The notes beneath the pieces were generated by a model, which made no database searches, was not told where the DNA came from, and saw only the letters and a program-made list of their open reading frames with translations. Shown piece by piece: positions 7,670 through 13,384 of a DNA stretch of 13,384 nt. Position numbers and translations under genes: made by a program. Numbering within the stretch: the first letter of the stretch is position 1; the number at the start of each line of letters is the position of its first letter. Source of the stretch: an uncultured Kangiella sp. (GTDB lineage: Bacteria; Pseudomonadota; Gammaproteobacteria; Enterobacterales; DSM-103792); NCBI GenBank assembly GCA_946480585.1, contig CAMLKQ010000028.1, forward strand, positions 1-13,384. Reading direction: 5' to 3'.

Positions 7670-9370
7670 TTATGGCGTCATCGCCACCCGGTCGGCCCAG
7701 CTGACCCGCTCGTTGCGCTGCTCGCAGGCCGCGACCAGTGCCGCATAACGGCGCTCGATCTCGTGCCGGCGCAGCTTCAGTGTCGGCGTCATCAGGCCGT
7801 TGTCGGTGGTCCATTGTTCGAATAGTACGATGATTTGCGCCAGCTGTTCGTGACTTTCCAGCGTCGCATTGATCTGTTGCAAGGCTTCATGCAAACGCTG
7901 CTCGACATGACCGCGTGCATCATCGGCCAGCTCGCGCAGCACCGCCAGTGCAACCGGCTGCGCCCGATCCGCACCCAGCACACACAGCTGCTCCACGCCG
8001 GCGAGCAATTCCAGCCGGGCTTCAATCGGCGCCGGCGCGACGTATTTGCCCTTGGAGGTCTTGAAGATTTCTTTTTTGCGGCCAGTCAGCCGTAACATTC
8101 CAGCTGCATCCTGCTCGCCGAGATCGCCGGTGTAAAGCCAACCGTCCTGAATGACGGCCGCGGTCAATTCCGGCGCCTTGTAATAGCCCAACATCATGCA
8201 AGGATTGCGCAGCAGGATCTCGCCGTCTTCGGCAATTTTGCACTCAGCGTTCGGCAAGCATTCGCCAACGGCGCCCTGCCGGCGACGCGCCGGGTGCGAG
8301 CCATGCGAATAACCAAAAGTCTCGCTCATGCCATAGCCTTCGCAGATGCGGATGCCGAGGCGCTCGTACCAAGCAATGAGCTCGCCGGACAATGCCGCTG
8401 CACCGCTGATTGCGATCTGCACCTTGTGCAGGCCGAGCCCCTTGCACAGGATGCGGCCGAGCAACGGCCCGAGCACCGGCAGGGCCAGCGCCCGTGTCAA
8501 CCGGGCGGCGCCGATGCGTGCTTCAATGCCCTGCTGGAACTTGAGCCAGATCCGCGGCACTGCCAGAAATATCGTTGGCGATGCCTTGCGCAAATCGCGG
8601 GCGAAGGTGTCGAGCGATTCGGCAAAGAAAATGCGGCTGCCGCTGTAAATGCCGATACATTCGACAACCAAACGCTCGGCGGCATGAGCGAGCGGCAGAT
8701 ACGAGAAGAACCGCTGACTGCCGACCACGTTGGCCCATTGCAGCATGTTGCTGGCGGCATGGCGCATGATGCCGAAACTGATCATCACGCCTTTTGCCTC
8801 ACCGGTCGTGCCCGAGGTGTAGACAATCGTTGCGAGATCGTCAGCTGCCGGCAGTTCCGGATTCAGCAGCGGCAATTCACGACGGACAATTTCATCCCAA
8901 TCAAGCAGGCCATCGTGGGGCTGGTGCATGGCAATCCGCTCAAGCGAATCGGGAATGGCGCCTGCCTTGTCCGCATAGTCATACAGCTTGCCGACGAACA
9001 CCGCGACTGCATCGCTGTGCTCCAGCACTTGCCGGATCGCATCGCGACCGGCGGTCGGGTACACCGGCACGCTGACATGACCGGCCAGCCAAATTGCCAG
9101 ATCGGCCAGTATCCAGTGGGCGCAGTTGAGCGAGTAAATGGCGATGTGGCTGCCACGCGGAAACTTGCGCAGATACGTGGCAATACGCGCCACTTCATGG
9201 TGAGCCTGTCGCCAGCTGATGTCACGAACGCCACCCGCATGGGGCTGGGTCAGGAACACGCCATCCGGATCGGCATACACTTGCTCCAGAAACCGCTGCA
9301 CCAATAATGGCGACTCGTTCTGCCGTTCACTGCCCGACAACGCCAGCACTGCATCCGCTCCTGTTTGCAT
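7670..9370 (-). CDS. Long-chain fatty acid--CoA ligase (AMP-forming), FAA1-type
   Basis: This adenylate-forming enzyme activates a fatty acid with ATP and then forms the CoA thioester. From the ATG at 9370 it has 566 residues. Seen in order: HIAIYSLNCAHWILADLAIW (75-94), the ATP/AMP signature YTSGTTGEAKG (184-194), SYLPLAHAAERLVVE (223-237), AVPRIW (270-275), YGMSET (346-351), YTGDLG (413-418) and GRKKEIFKTSKGKYVAPAPIE (430-450). SYLPLAHAxER and the long KTSKGKYVAPxPIE hinge are typical of eukaryote-like long-chain ligases (COG1022), not of FadD. The exact chain length is not readable from sequence. An ATG at 9412 would add 14 residues but lies inside a stable hairpin, so I prefer 9370; no strong ribosome binding site is seen for either. 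It lies between ydiJ (64-base gap) and moaC (22-base gap). Confidence 0.9.
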   Translation of the reverse strand: MQTGADAVLALSGSERQNESPLLVQRFLEQVYADPDGVFLTQPHAGGVRDISWRQAHHEVARIATYLRKFPRGSHIAIYSLNCAHWILADLAIWLAGHVSVPVYPTAGRDAIRQVLEHSDAVAVFVGKLYDYADKAGAIPDSLERIAMHQPHDGLLDWDEIVRRELPLLNPELPAADDLATIVYTSGTTGEAKGVMISFGIMRHAASNMLQWANVVGSQRFFSYLPLAHAAERLVVECIGIYSGSRIFFAESLDTFARDLRKASPTIFLAVPRIWLKFQQGIEARIGAARLTRALALPVLGPLLGRILCKGLGLHKVQIAISGAAALSGELIAWYERLGIRICEGYGMSETFGYSHGSHPARRRQGAVGECLPNAECKIAEDGEILLRNPCMMLGYYKAPELTAAVIQDGWLYTGDLGEQDAAGMLRLTGRKKEIFKTSKGKYVAPAPIEARLELLAGVEQLCVLGADRAQPVALAVLRELADDARGHVEQRLHEALQQINATLESHEQLAQIIVLFEQWTTDNGLMTPTLKLRRHEIERRYAALVAACEQRNERVSWADRVAMTP

Positions 9371-9401
9371 CACATCCGGATTCAACTTTTTACGATCACG
9401 A

Positions 9402-9432
9402 CAGCGCGCCATCACGATATGACGGCGCGCTG
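9402..9432 (-). repeat. Strong hairpin at the ydiJ / acyl-CoA ligase junction
   Basis: The arms CAGCGCGCC (9402-9410) and GGCGCGCTG (9424-9432) pair perfectly over 9 bp. An A/C mismatch and an inner TCA/TGA pairing (9412-9414 with 9420-9422) lead to a 5-base loop, CGATA. No T-run follows in the direction of transcription, so it is not a standard intrinsic terminator. It begins within the last bases before the ydiJ stop codon and covers an in-frame ATG (9412) of the next gene. It may be an mRNA-stabilising or read-through-limiting element. Confidence 0.65.
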
Positions 9433-9434
9433 GC

Positions 9435-12400
9435 TCAATCCAGCAAGGCCAACAGCACCGTCGCCGGATCCGGCACCCGCTCACCGGCCATACGCTCGGT
9501 TTGTTCGCGGCAGGAAAAACCGGTCGCACAGACCAGGCCTTGTTGCCGCGCCTGCTTCAGCGAATCGGCCCAGCTTTGCTCGAACAACAGCGCCGATTCA
9601 GCGGCGTGCTCGCGCTCATGACCGTAGCTGCCGGCCATACCACAACAACCGGTCGCGATCGGTTTGAGCTCAAGGCCAAGCCGCCGGAATACCTGCTGCC
9701 ATTGGCTTACCGATTCACCCAACTGGGTTTTCTCGGTGCAATGCGAGAACAAGTGCACCGTCGGTCGCTGGTTCGCGGTAAACGACAGCTCGGTGCGCGC
9801 CAGATATTCCGCCAAGGTCAACACCGGCGGCGTACCGGCGCAATCGGTCACGCTCGGGTATTCCTGCCGGAACAATAGCACCTGCGTTGCCTCGATGCCG
9901 ACGATCGGCAATTGCAGCGGCGCCAGTTCACGCAGCCGCGTCACGGCCGCCTCGGCGCGACGCTGAAACGCCGGCAACATGCCCTTGACGTGCTCGGCCT
10001 TGCCGAGTGGGAGGAACGGCAGAATCACCACCCGTTTGCCAAAACGCTCCAACAGCCGAACAGCATTGGCCAAAGCGTCGCTGTCAAAGAAACTGGTGAA
10101 CGGATCCTGCAACAGCAACACGGTGTTGGCGCGCTGATCAGGACTCAGTTTGGTCAGCGCATCGGCATCGAACTGGCGCGCCTTGCGCGCGCGCAGCAAG
10201 TCATACACATTGCCCCGTGCAAACGACGGCAAGGCCTGCAAGCCGAACAAGTGACTCGCAAGCGCGGTGCTGATCGGATTGAACAACACCGCATTGCTGA
10301 ATCGTGGCAAACGCGCCGCCCACGGCGCCCAGCGCTCGAGCGTCGTCAGCAGATAATCACGCAGCGGCCGCGGGTAACGGCGATGGTAATGGTGCAGGAA
10401 CAGCGATTTCTGGCTCGGCACATCGACCTTGATCGGACACTGGGTCGAGCAGGCCTTGCAGGCGAGGCAGCCGGCCATGGCAGCATTGACCTCGTGCGAA
10501 AAATCCGCACCGGTATTCAACAGCGGAATGCGGCGCAGTTCGCGCTGCAGTGTTTCACCGACACTTGCCGGCGCCGGCGTCAGGCTGATGCCGGCCACCG
10601 ACGCCTGACGCAGCCATTCGCGCATCAGACCGGAGCGACCTTTCGGTGAGTGCAGCCGGTTGCCGGTCGCCTTGTAGGATGGACACATGATGCTGTCCAT
10701 CCGGTAATCAAAACACTGACCATTGCCGTTGCAGTACAGCGCACCGGGCGCCAGCGTTTCTGCGCTGTCGCTGATCTGGCGATCCTGCTGACCGCGCGTG
10801 TTCTGGAACGGGTCCAGCAGCAGCGTGGCATCGTCGAGCGGCGCGCAAATCTTGCCCGGACTGAGCTGATTGCGCGGATCAAACGCCGTTTTGACCTGCC
10901 GCATGCGGCGGTAGATTTCATCGCCGTGAAATTCCGGACCGTACCAGGCACGCAGGCCTTTGCCATGTTCCGACCACATGACGCCGCCGTACTTTTTGCA
11001 CAGCGCATAAACGGCATCGGAGATCTGGCGGAACACCGCCTCGTCGGCATCGCTGCGCAAATTCAGTGCCGGCCGCACGTGCAGGCAGCCGACATCGACA
11101 TGACCGAACATGCCGTAGGTCAGACCGTGGCTGTCGAGCAAGGCACGGAACTCGCGAATGTACGCCGCGAGATTTTCCGGCGGTACCGCCGTGTCCTCGA
11201 CAAACGGGATCGGTCGGCGTTTGCCTTTGGCATTGCCGAGCAGCCCTACCCCTTTCTTGCGCAGATCCCACAGCGCGGCCTGCGCGGCTTTCTCGGTGGT
11301 GTAGTGAAAACTGATGACCTCTGCCGCGGTCGGCAACTCGGCTTTCAGCTGTTCGGCGCGTGCGGAAAATTCCGAGGCATCATCGCCGACAAACTCGACC
11401 AGGTTGATGGCGTTGCCGGTGAAATCCTGCTGCTCGCCCAGATACGGCTTCACCTTCGGGAAGATGATGTCGTCCTTGGCCAACGTGAGGATCTTGTCAT
11501 CAATGGTTTCCACCGCCGACGGCTGGTGTTTCAACAAATCATGCGCCGCCGCGAGCGCCGCATCAAAGGTGCGGTACCGAATCGCGAACAGCGCCTTGTG
11601 CTTCGGCAGTGGCGTCAGCTTGAGCTTGAGCTCGGTGATCACAGCGAGCGTGCCTTCGGAGCCGCACAGCACCGGATTCAGCGAGAAGCTACAGGTCTTT
11701 TCATCGATTACATGCCAGAGGTTGTAGGCGGTAATGAAGCGGCCGAGTCGGTCCGCGTTCGGATGCTGCGGCGCGTTGCGACAGGCGTCGTCAATCAGCC
11801 GGTAGATCTCGCCTTCCCGCCCCGGCTTGTGCTTGCGGGCAAAAAATTCGCTGGCTTCCAGCCGGCCGGTATCAATGACCTCGCCATTGTTCAGGACTAC
11901 GCGCAGCGCGATCACGTGATCGCCGGTGCGGCCATACAGCCGCGAGCCTTTGCCGCAGGCATCGGTATTAGCCATGCCACCGAGCGTGGCCCGGTTGGAC
12001 GGCGACAACTCCGGCGCAAAGAAAAAGCCCTGCGGATTCACCACATCCTGCAATTGATCGAGGATCACACCGGGCTGCACACGCACCCAACGCTCGACGG
12101 TGTTCACTTCCAGAATAGCGTTTTGGAAACGCGACACATCAACGATGATGCCGGTGGTCAACGACTGGCCATTGGTGCCGGTGCCACCACCACGCGGCGA
12201 CAGCTTGACCGCGCGGAATTCATCCCGGTGTGCCAGCGCGAAAATGCAGCTGACATCCGCTTCGTGGCGCGGAAACACCACCGCCTGCGGCAGCAATTGA
12301 TAGACGCTGTTATCAGTGGCATGCACCAAACGCGTGGCATAGTCCGTTGCAATAACGCCGGCGAAACCGGCGCGGCGCAGTTCATTGATGAACTGCTGAT

Positions 12401-12449
12401 ACACAGCATCCAATTGCGGTTGTTCAACCAGGGCAGGTACAGCGGTCAT
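9435..12449 (-). CDS. ydiJ: FAD-linked D-2-hydroxyacid (probably D-2-hydroxyglutarate) dehydrogenase, YdiJ-type fusion with Fe-S domain
   Basis: This 1004-residue protein matches E. coli YdiJ (1018 residues) along its length. The N-terminal half is a VAO/PCMH FAD-binding module: VVFPRHEADV (57-66), SPRGGGTGTNGQSL (84-97) and FFAPELSPSNRATLGGM. The middle FAD-linked oxidase C-domain contains YGMFGHVDVGCLHVRP and the SEHGKG stretch. A ferredoxin-like motif CLACKACSTQCP (C661, C664, C667, C671) and a C-terminal cysteine-rich (CCG-type) domain with GCCGMAGSYGHE (934 onward) complete it. Such fusions oxidise D-2-hydroxyacids and pass electrons towards the respiratory chain; D-2-hydroxyglutarate as substrate comes from work on homologues, not from this sequence. 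The ATG at 12449 gives the family N-terminus but lacks a clear Shine-Dalgarno. Confidence 0.93.
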   Translation of the reverse strand: MTAVPALVEQPQLDAVYQQFINELRRAGFAGVIATDYATRLVHATDNSVYQLLPQAVVFPRHEADVSCIFALAHRDEFRAVKLSPRGGGTGTNGQSLTTGIIVDVSRFQNAILEVNTVERWVRVQPGVILDQLQDVVNPQGFFFAPELSPSNRATLGGMANTDACGKGSRLYGRTGDHVIALRVVLNNGEVIDTGRLEASEFFARKHKPGREGEIYRLIDDACRNAPQHPNADRLGRFITAYNLWHVIDEKTCSFSLNPVLCGSEGTLAVITELKLKLTPLPKHKALFAIRYRTFDAALAAAHDLLKHQPSAVETIDDKILTLAKDDIIFPKVKPYLGEQQDFTGNAINLVEFVGDDASEFSARAEQLKAELPTAAEVISFHYTTEKAAQAALWDLRKKGVGLLGNAKGKRRPIPFVEDTAVPPENLAAYIREFRALLDSHGLTYGMFGHVDVGCLHVRPALNLRSDADEAVFRQISDAVYALCKKYGGVMWSEHGKGLRAWYGPEFHGDEIYRRMRQVKTAFDPRNQLSPGKICAPLDDATLLLDPFQNTRGQQDRQISDSAETLAPGALYCNGNGQCFDYRMDSIMCPSYKATGNRLHSPKGRSGLMREWLRQASVAGISLTPAPASVGETLQRELRRIPLLNTGADFSHEVNAAMAGCLACKACSTQCPIKVDVPSQKSLFLHHYHRRYPRPLRDYLLTTLERWAPWAARLPRFSNAVLFNPISTALASHLFGLQALPSFARGNVYDLLRARKARQFDADALTKLSPDQRANTVLLLQDPFTSFFDSDALANAVRLLERFGKRVVILPFLPLGKAEHVKGMLPAFQRRAEAAVTRLRELAPLQLPIVGIEATQVLLFRQEYPSVTDCAGTPPVLTLAEYLARTELSFTANQRPTVHLFSHCTEKTQLGESVSQWQQVFRRLGLELKPIATGCCGMAGSYGHEREHAAESALLFEQSWADSLKQARQQGLVCATGFSCREQTERMAGERVPDPATVLLALLD

Positions 12450-12472
12450 GATGGCGATTGCAACTCATTCAA

Positions 12473-12495
12473 CGGTCAGGCCCGACGCCTGACCG
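12473..12495. repeat. Perfect inverted repeat just upstream of ydiJ
   Basis: The arms CGGTCAGGC (12473-12481) and GCCTGACCG (12487-12495) form a 9-bp stem with a CCGAC loop. It lies between the lipoprotein gene and ydiJ, 23 bases before the ydiJ ATG. In the leftward direction it is followed by TTGAATG, only two Ts, so it is a weak terminator at best; an attenuator or operator is equally possible. Confidence 0.55.
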
Positions 12496-12576
12496 AACAT
12501 CGATTCCACGTGGTTACGATTTCCACCTGATTCCGGCTTGGTCGTCATGCCGGCCACGGTGGCGGGTACGGACTGA

Positions 12577-12819
12577 TCAGGGAGATTCGGCTTCGGTCTG
12601 TTCGTCGATCTGTTTATCGAGCTGCTCGGCTGCTTGTTGCGCCTGCTGCTGCACGGCTTGCGCCTGCTCCAGCTCTTCTTTCAGATCGCGGCTGACGGCC
12701 TGACCAAGCTCCTTGCCTGCCGCTTCCACGGCCGACGGCTCCGGCGGCTTTTCCTCGCCACAACCGGCCAGCAACACCGCCAACGACAAGCCCACCATCA
12801 CCAACGCTGTGTGCTTCAT
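12577..12819 (-). CDS. Small predicted lipoprotein with coiled-coil
   Basis: I do not recognise a named family. The 80-residue product begins with a signal peptide (MKHTALVMVGLSLAVLL) ending in the lipobox LAGC, so C20 would be lipidated after cleavage. Residue +2 is Gly, not Asp, which in E. coli-type sorting favours the outer membrane. The mature part is a short Glu/Pro-rich linker followed by a Gln/Glu/Ala-rich helix from about 33 to 76 (ELEQAQAVQQQAQQAAEQLD) likely to form a coiled coil. There is no C-terminal Lys, so Lpp-like linkage to peptidoglycan is not expected. The ATG at 12819 lies 47 bases after the stop of the rhtA-like gene. It may be co-transcribed with that gene; the link to ydiJ, 127 bases on, is less sure. 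Confidence 0.8.
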   Translation of the reverse strand: MKHTALVMVGLSLAVLLAGCGEEKPPEPSAVEAAGKELGQAVSRDLKEELEQAQAVQQQAQQAAEQLDKQIDEQTEAESP

Positions 12820-12866
12820 GGTTGCACCCGCTTTTCAGTTCAAGATAACGGAAGGTTTTACCATAT

Positions 12867-13384
12867 TCAGGTCGTTCCGCCAGCGGCTTTCTCTTCGACC
12901 TTAACTGGTGGCGCAGCCGCCTTGGCATAGCGCATTGCACCGTAGCTCGCGACCATCACCAAGGCGATGGCGACAATCTGATTGCCACTCAGCGCTTCGT
13001 GCAGGATTAGCAGGCCCATCAACGCGGCCACCGCCGGTTCCAGACTCATCAGGATGCCGAATACCCGCGTCGGAATGCGGCGCAAGGCTTCCATCTCCAA
13101 CGTATACGGCACCACCGAAGACAACAGTGCCACCGCCACGGCCGCGAGCAGCCAATTCATCTCCGTCACTACCGGCGCTGCGGCCACGGCACCGAACGGC
13201 GCGATCATCAACGCGGCGGCTGACATCGCCAACGCCAGTCCTTGCTGCCCCGGCAAGGCGCCGCTGAGCCGCTGGCCGAGAATGATGTAAGCACCCCAGC
13301 AAAAGGCGGCAGCCAATGCGTAGGCAAGGCCGAGCGGATCCAGTGCACCGGAAAACGGATTCAGCAAGGCAATGCCAAAACCCG
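12867..13384 (-). CDS. EamA/RhtA-family exporter (partial, N-terminus outside window)
   Basis: The last 171 residues of a drug/metabolite-superfamily inner-membrane exporter are visible, corresponding to the second EamA repeat plus tail. Stretches such as FCWGAYIILGQRLSG, LSSVVPYTLEMEALRRIPTR and VFGILMSLEPAVAALMGLL follow E. coli RhtA (CWAIYILSGQRAG, LSTALPYSLEMIALTRLPTR, TFGTLMSMEPALAAVSG) closely. RhtA exports threonine and homoserine; the substrate here is inferred only. Five hydrophobic helices are visible, then a short charged tail VKVEEKAAGGTT. The frame stays open to the window edge; a TTG at 13367 is not the start, because about 120 residues of the first repeat are missing. It is the first of the leftward genes in this part of the window. 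Confidence 0.88.
   Translation of the reverse strand, partial: GFGIALLNPFSGALDPLGLAYALAAAFCWGAYIILGQRLSGALPGQQGLALAMSAAALMIAPFGAVAAAPVVTEMNWLLAAVAVALLSSVVPYTLEMEALRRIPTRVFGILMSLEPAVAALMGLLILHEALSGNQIVAIALVMVASYGAMRYAKAAAPPVKVEEKAAGGTT

Noticed and set aside
8294..9307. A 337-codon open frame on the + strand opposite the acyl-CoA ligase
   Set aside because: It has the same in-register antisense relation to a well-supported gene; the openness follows from codon use in the ligase.
10650..12530. A 626-codon open frame on the + strand, opposite ydiJ
   Set aside because: It is in exact codon register with ydiJ on the other strand, so its stops could only arise at TTA, CTA or TCA codons of ydiJ, which this GC-rich gene rarely uses. 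The product has no recognisable domain, while ydiJ is a full-length match to a known family.
1..13384. Defence island, prophage, secretion or other novel accessory system
   Set aside because: Every gene of substance matches a housekeeping or metabolic family with intact key residues, coding is compact, and no mobile or defence genes, tRNA-linked integration sites or repeat arrays are visible.

Overview
The window looks like ordinary chromosomal DNA from a GC-rich gammaproteobacterium. The evidence is the divergent cspD / clpS-clpA arrangement, an RlmC-type (not RlmD-type) rRNA methyltransferase, RluE, and a 1004-residue YdiJ-type dehydrogenase, all close to their E. coli counterparts. I do not assign a genus. 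Coding density is high. I see no tRNA, rRNA, CRISPR array, insertion sequence, phage gene or pseudogene.

Left part (1-3427). clpS and the first 464 codons of clpA run leftward. ClpS is the adaptor that delivers N-degron substrates to the ClpAP protease. A 300-base divergent region separates them from cspD, which runs rightward, has a good promoter candidate and a likely ~150-nt leader, and ends at a strong intrinsic terminator. Next on the + strand are rluE (23S rRNA pseudouridine synthase) and a small DUF2061 membrane protein.

Middle (3440-5236). An APC-family transporter, most like ethanolamine permeases, runs leftward and converges on the DUF2061 gene with a 12-base gap. A 288-base non-coding stretch lies upstream of it.

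Right part (5237-13384). All genes run leftward. In transcription order they are: an rhtA-like EamA exporter (N-terminus outside the window), a small coiled-coil lipoprotein, ydiJ (FAD/Fe-S D-2-hydroxyacid dehydrogenase), a long-chain acyl-CoA ligase, moaC, moaD, moaE and rlmC. From ydiJ onward the gaps are 2 to 64 bases, so read-through is plausible. moaC-moaD-moaE supply cyclic pyranopterin monophosphate synthase and both molybdopterin synthase subunits; moaA is not present here.

I found no convincing new biological system. The points worth a second look are small: the codons for the functional Gly-Gly tail of MoaD double as the moaE ribosome binding site; a strong hairpin sits at the ydiJ/ligase junction and covers one candidate start codon; another hairpin and short repeats lie ahead of ydiJ; a perfect palindrome overlaps the clpS start region; and cspD has a long leader.
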